Below are positions 52,816 through 61,566 of a stretch of 64,000 nucleotides of DNA, in pieces. The position numbers and the translations under genes are program-made. The DNA comes from Polaribacter tangerinus (GTDB lineage: Bacteria > Bacteroidota > Bacteroidia > Flavobacteriales > Flavobacteriaceae), in contig NZ_CP150668.1 in NCBI RefSeq assembly GCF_038024095.1, positions 1,860,001 to 1,924,000 of the forward strand. Reading direction: 5' to 3'. The number at the start of each line of letters is the position of its first letter. Position 1 is the first letter of the stretch. Below the pieces are notes generated by a model. That model made no database searches. It was not told the DNA's origin and saw nothing but the letters and a program-made list of their open reading frames with translations.

Positions 52816-54588
52816 ATGAAACCATTAGAGAAAGTTTTCTTTTTTTATCTTTTAATTAATTCTTTTAGTATTCTGAGTCAGGTTTCAGAAACAAATCAGC
52901 ATAAAAATTACAATACAGATAATTGGTTTGCTACTGATGCTTTAGGTAGAGAAACGGTAACCTATGATATTGCTGGACCAGTAAAGAAAAATAAAAAAGT
53001 TGGTGTGTTTTATTATATTTGGCATGGATACCATAGTAAAAAAGTCTATGATATTACTGAGATTTTAAAAGAACCTAAAGGCAAAAGAAAATGGGGTCCA
53101 AAAGGTAAGTTTCATTTTTGGGGAGAACCAGAGCAAGGTTATTATAGATCAGAAGACCCTTGGGTGTTACGCAGAGATTTACAAATGCTAACTAACGCAA
53201 AAGTAGATTTTCTCTATTTAGATGTTACCAATCATTTTATTTACCCAGAAACAGTTCATGCTTTATTTCAAATGGGTGCACAAATGCGTAAAGAAGGCAT
53301 CCCAACACCAGATATTACTTTTACGACCAACTCAAAAAGTGGACTAACGGTTACCAAAATTTACAACGAATTTTATAAAAAAGGATTATACAAAGACCAG
53401 TGGTTTATGTGGGACGGAAAACCCGTAATCATGGCAAATCCAAAAGATCCAAAACTTACAAAAAAAGCGAGAGATTTTTTTACAATTAAATACAGTTGGG
53501 CTTGGACAAAGACTAAAGATAACCCAAATCATTGGCAATGGATAGATACAACTCCTCAAGATTATGGTTGGAGTTCAGATCCATCTATACCAGAGCAAAT
53601 ACCAGTCTCGGTTGCAGGTCATCCCGTTCAACTTGGCCACGGTTTGTATGGTGCAAGCAGATCTAACGGCACACAACCTAAGGTTAATGAATATTATGTT
53701 ACAAAGACTACAGGATATGGTGACCATTTTCAAGAACAATGGGATAGAGCTTTAGAGGTAAATCCACAAATAGTAATGGTAACGCAGTGGAATGAGTGGT
53801 TAGCACAACGGTTTATTTGGGATGGTAAATTAAAACATTCGGGTTATGCAGGTCGCCCAATTGCTATTGGAGATTCTTATTTTGTAGATGCTTTTTCAGA
53901 AGAATTTAACAGAGATATGGCACCAATGAAAGGAGGTCATACCGATAATTATTATTATCAGTTAATGTCTAACATTCGTAGATATAAAGGTATGACTAAG
54001 CCTATAAAATTTTCACAAGCTTCTAAGATTAAAATTGATGGTAATTTTGAAGATTGGACTACAGTGCAACCAAAATTTTATGATCCAACAGGTGATACCA
54101 TGCATAGAAATTTTGCAGGTTACGACCCAACAACCACTTACACCAATAAAACAGGAAGAAACGATATCATGTTATCTAAGGTTGGTTTAAGTGAAACGGA
54201 TGTTTTCTTTTATGCTAAAACACAAAACCCACTCACAAGTTATAAAGACGATAAGTGGATGTTGCTCTTCATTGACAGTGATAAAGATATCACCACAGGT
54301 TGGGAAGGTTATGATTATGTAATCAATTACCAAGTGTTATCATCTGAAGCCTCAACGTTAAAAAAATGGAATGGCACCACTTGGGTAAATACAGGGAAAG
54401 TCGTATACAAAACAGGTAAAAACGAATTAGAATTACGTCTATCTAAGAAAGATTTGGGTATTAAAGAAAATGCTGATTTCTATTTTAAATGGGCTGATAA
54501 TCCAATTGAGTTAACAGATGAAACCACTTTTTTTATGAATGGTGATACGGCACCTGATAGGCGTTTTAAGTATCATTTCTGCAAATAA
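52816..54588 (+). CDS. GH71/GH99-like glycoside hydrolase with C-terminal CBM9-like module
   Basis: 590 residues. Signal peptide to about residue 21. Residues about 55-380 resemble the TIM-barrel GH71/GH99-like group: KVGVFYYIWHGYHSKK, YYRSEDPWVLRRDLQMLTNA, KVDFLYLDVTNHF, WFMWDGKPVIMANPKD and VMVTQWNEWLAQRFIW. Residues about 405-590 form a CBM9/DOMON-like module (IKIDGNFEDWTTVQPKFYD, WMLLFIDSDKDITTGWEGYDY). Relatives cleave alpha-linked glycans inside the chain; here it is the best candidate for the endo-acting enzyme. It lies 28 bp after the GH78-like gene. Confidence 0.75.
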   Translation: MKPLEKVFFFYLLINSFSILSQVSETNQHKNYNTDNWFATDALGRETVTYDIAGPVKKNKKVGVFYYIWHGYHSKKVYDITEILKEPKGKRKWGPKGKFHFWGEPEQGYYRSEDPWVLRRDLQMLTNAKVDFLYLDVTNHFIYPETVHALFQMGAQMRKEGIPTPDITFTTNSKSGLTVTKIYNEFYKKGLYKDQWFMWDGKPVIMANPKDPKLTKKARDFFTIKYSWAWTKTKDNPNHWQWIDTTPQDYGWSSDPSIPEQIPVSVAGHPVQLGHGLYGASRSNGTQPKVNEYYVTKTTGYGDHFQEQWDRALEVNPQIVMVTQWNEWLAQRFIWDGKLKHSGYAGRPIAIGDSYFVDAFSEEFNRDMAPMKGGHTDNYYYQLMSNIRRYKGMTKPIKFSQASKIKIDGNFEDWTTVQPKFYDPTGDTMHRNFAGYDPTTTYTNKTGRNDIMLSKVGLSETDVFFYAKTQNPLTSYKDDKWMLLFIDSDKDITTGWEGYDYVINYQVLSSEASTLKKWNGTTWVNTGKVVYKTGKNELELRLSKKDLGIKENADFYFKWADNPIELTDETTFFMNGDTAPDRRFKYHFCK

Positions 54589-54611
54589 GCTTTCAGAATT
54601 TAAAGTACATA

Positions 54612-55544
54612 ATGATGAAAAGAACAAAAATATACTTCAAATTTAAATTAAGCACTATTGTTAATGCTTCAATGCTGTTATTTCTTTTGTTTGTTATGTT
54701 GAGTTGTGCTCAAACCAAAAAAGATGAAGTTCTTTGGGTACATTTATTAGACGGAAATAGTTTGGCTGGCTGGACAGCTCTTAGCGGAAATGCAACATAT
54801 GATATTAAAAACGTTGTCATAACTGGCACCACAGTAATACACACGATAAACACGTATTTATCTAGTGATGTAAATTACGACAATCTTATATTAGAATCAG
54901 AATTTAAAGTACATCCAGAGATGAATTCCGGTATTCAAATTAGAAGTAATAGTTTTCCTTATTATCAAGGCGGAAATGTTCACGGTTATCAATTTGAAAT
55001 TGATCCTTCAAAACGAACCTGGAGTGCAGGAATTTTTGATCAAAGTAAAAGAGGTTGGTTACATCCTGTAACTAAAAATATAGAGGTGCAGAATGCGTTT
55101 AAACAAAATGATTGGAATCACTATAGAATTGAAACCATAAATGATAGCATTAAAACATGGATAAATGGTGTACCTGCGTCTTTTTTAATAGACGATAAAA
55201 CGGCTTCAGGTTTTATTTCATTACAAGTCCATTCTATTGCTCCAAATCAAAAGGAAGGCACAGAAAAACAGTGGAGAAACACAAACATTTTAACCGAAAA
55301 CTTAGAAAAACACCTTTTAAAAACACCACTTACACCTATTGTAACCAAAAATAAACTAACCAAAAGAGAAAAAGAAACAGGTTGGAAAATGTTAAGGGAT
55401 GGTCTATCTACAAAGTGTTGGCGAGACGCAAAATTAGATCACTTTCCAAAACAAGCACTTATAGATTTTAGAGATAGAATTCTAGAAGATGCAGAACCAG
55501 AACCTAACATGGTCCGTAGTACTAAGGCAGCTATTAGTGTATAA
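54612..55544 (+). CDS. DUF1080 (3-keto-disaccharide hydrolase-like) protein with an incomplete second copy
   Basis: 310 residues. N-terminus is a lipoprotein signal (LLFLLFVMLSCAQTKK, Cys at about 34). Residues about 42-235 are one complete DUF1080 LamG-fold domain (LLDGNSLAGWTALSGNATYD, HPEMNSGIQIRSNSF, VHGYQFEIDPSKRTW, NDWNHYRIETINDSIKTWIN). The linker KLTKREKETGWKMLRDGLST begins a second DUF1080 copy, but the protein ends about 50 residues later in an unrelated tail (FRDRILEDAEPEP...). It looks truncated by an old deletion or frameshift. Third gene of its operon. Confidence 0.75.
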   Translation: MMKRTKIYFKFKLSTIVNASMLLFLLFVMLSCAQTKKDEVLWVHLLDGNSLAGWTALSGNATYDIKNVVITGTTVIHTINTYLSSDVNYDNLILESEFKVHPEMNSGIQIRSNSFPYYQGGNVHGYQFEIDPSKRTWSAGIFDQSKRGWLHPVTKNIEVQNAFKQNDWNHYRIETINDSIKTWINGVPASFLIDDKTASGFISLQVHSIAPNQKEGTEKQWRNTNILTENLEKHLLKTPLTPIVTKNKLTKREKETGWKMLRDGLSTKCWRDAKLDHFPKQALIDFRDRILEDAEPEPNMVRSTKAAISV

Positions 55545-55674
55545 ATGGAATTAGACGCAATGCACAATAATGACATTGTTTTTTGGGTTTCTAAATTTAA
55601 GATATAATCCAAAATAGTAAAAAAATAGTTCACATAATTTAGAAGAAATATTTCACATTAATTTATAGTTTCAC

Positions 55675-57171
55675 ATGAAATCATTATCACAATTATTTAT
55701 AATTTTATTTGTTTTAATACTCAGTTCTTGTCAACAAAAAAACGAGAGCAAAGAAACAAAATCTAAGCTAGAAAAACGACCAAATATCATTTTCTTAATG
55801 GATGATCAACACCGATATGACGCTTTAGGAATGTTAAATCCACAAGTGATTACGCCAACATTAGACCGTTTGGCTAAAGAAGGCGTGTTCTATAGTCAGG
55901 CAGTTTGCCAAGCACCAATGTGTGTGCCAAGTAGAAACTCTATGATGTTAGGTTTGTATCCAAATCAAACGGGTGTGTATCGTAATAGCGATGGTATAAA
56001 AGACGAAGATTTGCCAGTTAAAACTATGGCAGAGTATTTTAGAGATGCAGGTTATGAAACCGCAGGTTTTGGAAAAACACATTGGGGGAAATTTAAAACT
56101 AGCACTAGAGGTTTTGAGACGCGTTACGTTTCTGAAATAAAAGAAGATGGAGCCATTAGTATGGCAGAAATGAATCCTGAAGCCAAACAAAAATACGATG
56201 CTGAAATCGCTAATATGGGACCTGGTGAAGAAAATAATTTAGGCTATTTAGGCTTTACGAGTAAACTCGAAGAAGAAGAACACAGAGATGGCTGGATTAC
56301 AAAACAAGTATTGAATTACATAAATAAAAGAAATGATGAAAGACCTTTGTTTTTGTATTTATCATACATGAAGCCTCATGCAGGGCACAATGTACCAAAA
56401 GGTTATGAAGATTTGTATAATGTAGATGCTATTAGCTATGCTACGCAACCTAATTGGAATAAAGATAAATCACCACACTCTAAAGGTGTGAACAGACGTG
56501 ATATGTATGAGAGTTATTGGAAAAACGCCTCTAAAGAAGATTGGCAATTAATGACTATGCGTTATTATGCTAATGTTACTTGGATTGATGATATGATGGG
56601 GAGAACTCTAGACGCTCTAAAAGAAAAAGGTCTACTAGAAAATACACTAATCGTGTATACATCAGATCATGGTGAGATGTTAGGTGAACGTTACTATAAA
56701 TTCAATAAGTATAATTTATACGAGGCAAGTGTTAGAGTGCCAATGATTTTATCAGGTACTGCTTTACCGGCTAAAGTTAAGAGAAACTCAATAGATAGTC
56801 TTTCTGCAGAAAATATAGACTTGCTGCCTACGTTATTAAGTTTTGTAAATATTAAACAAGACAATTTACTGTTAGGAGAAAACTTACTCTCAAACAATAG
56901 AAATGAAGCATCTTTTTCAGCACTTCATGAGAGGTCTGGTGAAGCTGCTTTTATGTGGAGAACAAAAAAACATAAACTTATATTAGTTTTTAATAGAAAA
57001 GAAAATGCGGGTAATTATACTGTTGAAGATATTATTAATGGAGAGTTTTATGATTTAAGACAGGATAACAAAGAATGGAATAATAAATACAATACCAGTA
57101 AATACTTGAAATATCAGAAAAAATATACTAATCAATTAATATCTCATCTAAATAAAATGGTTCAAAATTAG
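55675..57171 (+). CDS. family S1 sulfatase, lipoprotein, CVPSR motif
   Basis: 498 residues. N-terminus MKSLSQLFIILFVLILSSCQ with lipobox Cys at 19. First metal block IIFLMDDQHRYDALGM; formylglycine motif Cys83-Val-Pro-Ser-Arg, then NSMMLGLYPNQTGVYRN; GFGKTHWGKFKTSTRGFE and IVYTSDHGEMLGERYY complete the site. The DDQH and THWG blocks place it near the choline-sulfatase/arylsulfatase branch with CTPFR-type enzymes. No operator copy or -7 element was seen in the 130 bp before it, so it is probably the fourth gene of the operon starting at 51027. Confidence 0.88.
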   Translation: MKSLSQLFIILFVLILSSCQQKNESKETKSKLEKRPNIIFLMDDQHRYDALGMLNPQVITPTLDRLAKEGVFYSQAVCQAPMCVPSRNSMMLGLYPNQTGVYRNSDGIKDEDLPVKTMAEYFRDAGYETAGFGKTHWGKFKTSTRGFETRYVSEIKEDGAISMAEMNPEAKQKYDAEIANMGPGEENNLGYLGFTSKLEEEEHRDGWITKQVLNYINKRNDERPLFLYLSYMKPHAGHNVPKGYEDLYNVDAISYATQPNWNKDKSPHSKGVNRRDMYESYWKNASKEDWQLMTMRYYANVTWIDDMMGRTLDALKEKGLLENTLIVYTSDHGEMLGERYYKFNKYNLYEASVRVPMILSGTALPAKVKRNSIDSLSAENIDLLPTLLSFVNIKQDNLLLGENLLSNNRNEASFSALHERSGEAAFMWRTKKHKLILVFNRKENAGNYTVEDIINGEFYDLRQDNKEWNNKYNTSKYLKYQKKYTNQLISHLNKMVQN

Positions 57172-57182
57172 TTTTTTATTTA

Positions 57183-57227
57183 CGTGTTAGAACAGGACAC
57201 TTTTAATGTATAAATTCATTATTTTTG
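57183..57227 (+). promoter_or_regulatory. PUL operator and promoter 10 (G8/beta-helix gene)
   Basis: CGTGTTAGAACAGGAC (57183-57198) ends 22 bp before TATTTTTG (57220-57227), a perfect -7 element. The gene starts 52 bp further on. Confidence 0.75.
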
Positions 57228-57278
57228 ATGAAATTTAGCTTACTATTTTCAGTTATTTGATTATTTAATTAGTAGAAT

Positions 57279-60200
57279 ATGAAAAAAAATATAGTTTTTA
57301 TAAGTTTTATAGCAATAACTTTTTTGATATCTTCATTTACTAAAGTAAATAGTAAGACAAACCTTATTGGCTTCAAATATTATTGTGAAACTAATATAAC
57401 AGTTAACGCAAAAGCTCTTTCAAGTGGAGACTGGAGTAATTCTTCTATATGGAGTAGTGGTAAAGTACCTTCAATAAATGATGTTGTGCATATTCCATCT
57501 GGTTTACGTGTGACTATGTCAGGCTCGATAGAAGCATATTCTGTAAGAGTAGATGGTGTTTTAAGTCCAAAGACATTGATGACAGACTTCACTTTAACTA
57601 CAAAGGGTGTAATGATTCATTCAGGAGGCTTATTTCAGGTTGGTAGTGAAACTAACCCTTACAAAGGAAAAGGATTAATTACTTTAATTGGTTCAAATTC
57701 AAGTGAGTTATTAATGCCTAGTTCACCAATCATGGGGTCTAAAATTATAGGAGTAATGGATGGAGGAAGACTAGAGTTACATGGTAATAAAAGAAAAACT
57801 TGGACACAACTCAATGCTACGGCATTAAAAGGAGTTTCAACAATAACTTTAAAAGAGGAAATTAATTGGCGAGTAGGTGATGAGATTGTAATAGCATCAA
57901 CTGATTTTGATCCCCATCAAGCAGAAAAAAGGACTATTACTTCAGTAAATGGATTGAATTTAACATTAGATGCACCTTTAAACTATATGCATTTTGGTGT
58001 CGAGCAGGTTTACAATAATGGAACTAGAGATATTGTGCTTGACGAAAGAGCAGAGGTAGGATTGTTAACGCATAATTTAAAAATTCAAGGAGATTCAAAT
58101 AGTGAAATCAATGGTTTTGGAGGACATATAATGTCTATGCCAAACTCTGTCTCCAAAGCCTCCAATATTGAATTATACAGAATGGGTCAAAAATCTAAAG
58201 TTGGAAAGTACCCATGGCATTGGCATTTATTAGGAGACCAAGGAAGTGGTCAGTATATTAAAAATGCAGGAATTCATAGATCTTACAATAGAATTATCAC
58301 AGTTCACGGAACAAATAATACTTTAGTTGAAGGAAATGTTGGATATGATTTCTTAGGACATGGATATTTTTTAGAAAATGGAAGTGAGACAGGAAATCTG
58401 TTTAAAAATAATTTAGGTGTTTTGTGTAAAAGACCAAAAGAAGGTGAGGAGACTACGCCACACGATATTGGAAAAGGAGCTGGTAGAGGAGCACATCCTG
58501 AGGCTTTTCCTGCAACTTTTTGGATTACAAATCCAGATAATGATTTTATAGGAAACGTATCTGCAGGTTCTGATGGATCAGGTTTTTGGCATTTAATACT
58601 AAAAAAGGTTTTAGACGGGCCAGATTCTTCCTATGAACCGGGTATTCAGCCAATGGGTATTTTTGATGATAATAAAGCACATTCTAACTTATTTAGTTGG
58701 GGTGTAGATGGAGGAGTAGACAGAGATACTGACGAGATTGTTAATGGTCATTACAGGCCAAGAAATGCTGATGGATCAAACTTTATTCCTGTAATAAATA
58801 GATTTGATGGTTATAAATCCGTCGATAGAAATGTATGGATTCGTGCGAATACCATGAATTTTTATGATTGTGATTTCGGTGACAATGGAAGAGCAGATTT
58901 CTTTTCTTACAATCAAACTCTTTATAACTCTCTAATAGTCGGTAAGTCTGCAAATATTGGTAACCCTGAATCAGATAGTGAAATTGAGGCGGGAAGAACA
59001 CTTCCTTACCCTGAGAAATCTTTAGATGATTTTCATAATGGTTTTCGAGGACATAGTATTTATGACGGTCCTTCCGGAATTGTAAACACACATTTTGATG
59101 GATTCAATCAAGAAGGTGCAAAATCTTATTGTTTTCAAATTAACGGGGCTTCTAGGAAGTCTACAAATCATTTTGCAAGAGGTATTACATACGGATCAGA
59201 TGTAACAGATGATGCAAAATTTGATTTTGATCATAATTCTTATTTTAGCTATATGTATCTAAGTGGTTTAATTGATGAGGATGGGAGTTTAACTGGCGAA
59301 GCAGGTACAAATGTTAGGCCAATCATAGTTTCAAACCCAAGAGAGAACCATTTATACGAAAAAGGTGCTAATACACAAATGACAGATGCAATAGAAAAAG
59401 TAAATTGGGGTGCTTGGTTAACAAAAGGTAAGACTTACAATTATTACAAAGATACAGACTTTACAGAAAAAAATAATGGTGCATTTACCCCCCGTTATTT
59501 TATTACAGAATATCCAGATAAAACCTCTCATGCAGTATATAGTGAGCAAACTCAACAGTTATACTTTGATGCTCCAGTTATTACTAATGATTTAAATTAC
59601 ACATACTACATGCAATATCATAAACTTCCAACATATATGGTGGGTCAGGTGAATGGAGCGAAAACAATTACAGAAAACGTTATTATAGCATATCCAAACA
59701 TACCTTCAATAGCATACGGAGGAAATGCTAAACGAGTTTTTAATATGGCAGAACTAAAGCAAAGTAAAGAAAATGCTTATCTTATTAAAGATAACACTAT
59801 TTATTTTAAGCATATAACCAATAAAACTCAAAACACTTTTTTTCAAAGACAGTTCGGTTCAGATTTTAAGTATGAAAGCAATAGTATTTTTATTTGTAAT
59901 GCTGGTAATTGTTTTGATAGTAACAGCTGGGGGAATGTTTTAGATAAAGTAACTTTAATAGATTATGGTGTGCGTTCAGAAAATTTAAGAACCATAGAAA
60001 CGAATAATGATTCTCGAGATAGTGCTTCTAGTACTGATGGACTTAATGTTCCTGAATTTAAATATGTAGATAGGCGTGTTAATTTTACTATAGAAAACAA
60101 TGGAAATGGAATATCAGGTTACACAGATTATATTATAACTCTTACAAGCAGACAAGTTTGGGAATTTTTTAATACACTTACATTAAATTATTCTGGACCT

Positions 60201-61247
60201 GATGTGAATGTAATAGTTGAAAGTGAAAATGGTAAGCAGTTTAGTTTAGGAACATATTCGGATAGTGATTCCCAAAATATAAGAATAGGTCAAGATAGTC
60301 AGTTTAATCAATTTACAAATGTAAAAAAAATAATTCTACGTTTTCATGAAGAAGCCATAGGTAACATCAATACAAGTTCAGTTACACAGGTCTCAATAAA
60401 TAATATCCTTTTAGGTATAGATGTGCCAGATAAATATAGTTTATCGTCTTCATTTGTAGATCAAGATACAGATGGAGATGGTGTTTTAGATTCTTTAGAG
60501 GCTCAAACATGTAGAAATGGGAACTCAGCTTCTGATTTTGCTATTGAATTTGATAGTAATGACCGTTTTTTTGACAATTATAAAATAGATTTTGTTGCGG
60601 ATGAAAAAAATGAAAACGGTACATATCAGGGAAGAAGTTTAAGTAGAGATCCGAAAATTATTGTCAGTGACTTTGTTTCTATTAATTCAGATGACATTAA
60701 AGAAATTACTTTAAGATATAAAGCAAATATTAGTAGTACAAGAGTTCAATTGTTTTGGTCTACAGCACAAAATTCTAGTTTTGGAGCAGCACGATCAATT
60801 TTTACAAACTATACAGGAAACGGGGAATGGCAAGAGTTAAAGTTAGATGTTTCTAAAATATTAGAATGGAAAAATAAAATAATTACAGGTTTTAGATTGG
60901 ATCCAACAAATTCTAATAATATTACTTTTGAAATAGATTGGTTGCGTGCTCAAGAGGCTGAAGATCCAATAAATAATTGTAAAACAGCTTCTACTAACGA
61001 TAACTATTTGGTAGGTAATAAGCTAGTAATTTTTCCGAACCCAGTCTTAAAAAATAATTTAATTAATTTTGAGGGTATAGAAAATGATAAATTAGATATT
61101 CAAGTTTTTGATATTAATGGAAAAAAAGTAAGAATATTAAAAGCCAACAACTCTTTTAAATTGATAAACGCATCTTCGGGAATTTATTTTGTTAAATTTG
61201 TAATTAATTCAAAAACAATAATTAACAAAAAAATTATTGTAAAATAA
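57279..61247 (+). CDS. large G8-domain / right-handed beta-helix T9SS protein
   Basis: 1322 residues. Signal peptide in the first 25-30. Residues about 45-170 are a G8-like domain (LSSGDWSNSSIWSSGKVPSI, VVHIPSGLRVTMSGS, LITLIGSNSSELLM). Residues about 190-620 look like a parallel beta-helix related to CEMIP/polysaccharide-lyase-type folds (HWHLLGDQGSGQYIKNAGI, NNTLVEGNVGYDFLGHGYFL, DFIGNVSAGSDGSGFWH). A DTDGDGVLDSLEAQ calcium loop lies near 1065, then a binding-like module ending FEIDWLRAQ, then a T9SS sorting domain of about 75 residues. It may be a glycan-degrading enzyme of a new type. It ends the PUL. Confidence 0.8.
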   Translation: MKKNIVFISFIAITFLISSFTKVNSKTNLIGFKYYCETNITVNAKALSSGDWSNSSIWSSGKVPSINDVVHIPSGLRVTMSGSIEAYSVRVDGVLSPKTLMTDFTLTTKGVMIHSGGLFQVGSETNPYKGKGLITLIGSNSSELLMPSSPIMGSKIIGVMDGGRLELHGNKRKTWTQLNATALKGVSTITLKEEINWRVGDEIVIASTDFDPHQAEKRTITSVNGLNLTLDAPLNYMHFGVEQVYNNGTRDIVLDERAEVGLLTHNLKIQGDSNSEINGFGGHIMSMPNSVSKASNIELYRMGQKSKVGKYPWHWHLLGDQGSGQYIKNAGIHRSYNRIITVHGTNNTLVEGNVGYDFLGHGYFLENGSETGNLFKNNLGVLCKRPKEGEETTPHDIGKGAGRGAHPEAFPATFWITNPDNDFIGNVSAGSDGSGFWHLILKKVLDGPDSSYEPGIQPMGIFDDNKAHSNLFSWGVDGGVDRDTDEIVNGHYRPRNADGSNFIPVINRFDGYKSVDRNVWIRANTMNFYDCDFGDNGRADFFSYNQTLYNSLIVGKSANIGNPESDSEIEAGRTLPYPEKSLDDFHNGFRGHSIYDGPSGIVNTHFDGFNQEGAKSYCFQINGASRKSTNHFARGITYGSDVTDDAKFDFDHNSYFSYMYLSGLIDEDGSLTGEAGTNVRPIIVSNPRENHLYEKGANTQMTDAIEKVNWGAWLTKGKTYNYYKDTDFTEKNNGAFTPRYFITEYPDKTSHAVYSEQTQQLYFDAPVITNDLNYTYYMQYHKLPTYMVGQVNGAKTITENVIIAYPNIPSIAYGGNAKRVFNMAELKQSKENAYLIKDNTIYFKHITNKTQNTFFQRQFGSDFKYESNSIFICNAGNCFDSNSWGNVLDKVTLIDYGVRSENLRTIETNNDSRDSASSTDGLNVPEFKYVDRRVNFTIENNGNGISGYTDYIITLTSRQVWEFFNTLTLNYSGPDVNVIVESENGKQFSLGTYSDSDSQNIRIGQDSQFNQFTNVKKIILRFHEEAIGNINTSSVTQVSINNILLGIDVPDKYSLSSSFVDQDTDGDGVLDSLEAQTCRNGNSASDFAIEFDSNDRFFDNYKIDFVADEKNENGTYQGRSLSRDPKIIVSDFVSINSDDIKEITLRYKANISSTRVQLFWSTAQNSSFGAARSIFTNYTGNGEWQELKLDVSKILEWKNKIITGFRLDPTNSNNITFEIDWLRAQEAEDPINNCKTASTNDNYLVGNKLVIFPNPVLKNNLINFEGIENDKLDIQVFDINGKKVRILKANNSFKLINASSGIYFVKFVINSKTIINKKIIVK

Positions 61248-61319
61248 CGTTTACCAACAAATCTTTAGTGTAATTTATTCATTTTCGTTTCTTTACTTAA
61301 AAAGTGTAAGAAAAAAGTT

Positions 61320-61327
61320 TATATTTG
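61320..61327 (+). promoter_or_regulatory. -7 element of the PID-CTERM gene
   Basis: TATATTTG is a perfect match to TAnnTTTG and lies 49 bp upstream of the start codon at 61377. There is no ACAGGAY operator, so this gene is not part of the PUL regulon. Confidence 0.55.
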
Positions 61328-61376
61328 CACTTTAATTTTAATAGAGTATTTCAAAACTATAATCGGGGGATATAAG

Positions 61377-61565
61377 ATGAGAAAAAAATTACTTTTAACT
61401 TTTGCGCTAAGTCTGTGCTTCATATTATTTAATGAATTGCATGTTCAAATTCCGAATCCTCCTCCATCAGGGCCTCCAGGACCTCCAGGATTACCTATCG
61501 ATTTTGGTGTTGCTTTTTTGTTTGTAGCTGGTTTGTTTTACGGTACAAAAAGTTTAAAGAAATAA
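61377..61565 (+). CDS. small proline-rich protein with PID-CTERM-type C-terminal signal
   Basis: 62 residues: signal peptide MRKKLLLTFALSLCFILFNE, a short Pro/Gly-rich middle (IPNPPPSGPPGPPG), and the C-terminal LPIDFGVAFLFVAGLFYGTK with a final SLKK. Pro-Ile-Asp followed by a membrane segment and a basic end is the pattern of the PID-CTERM sorting signal of Bacteroidota, thought to be handled by an exosortase-like enzyme. Function of the mature peptide is unknown. Its stop codon lies 1 bp from that of the convergent riboflavin synthase gene. Confidence 0.75.
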   Translation: MRKKLLLTFALSLCFILFNELHVQIPNPPPSGPPGPPGLPIDFGVAFLFVAGLFYGTKSLKK

Positions 61566-61566
61566 T

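Noticed and set aside
58783..59091. 102-codon minus-strand ORF inside the G8 gene
   Set aside because: Shadow of the long coding frame; no promoter and His/Tyr-rich nonsense composition.
17633..61247. Ulvan PUL
   Set aside because: No ulvan lyase, GH105/GH88 or uronate genes visible, although sulfatases and GH78 are shared with ulvan PULs.
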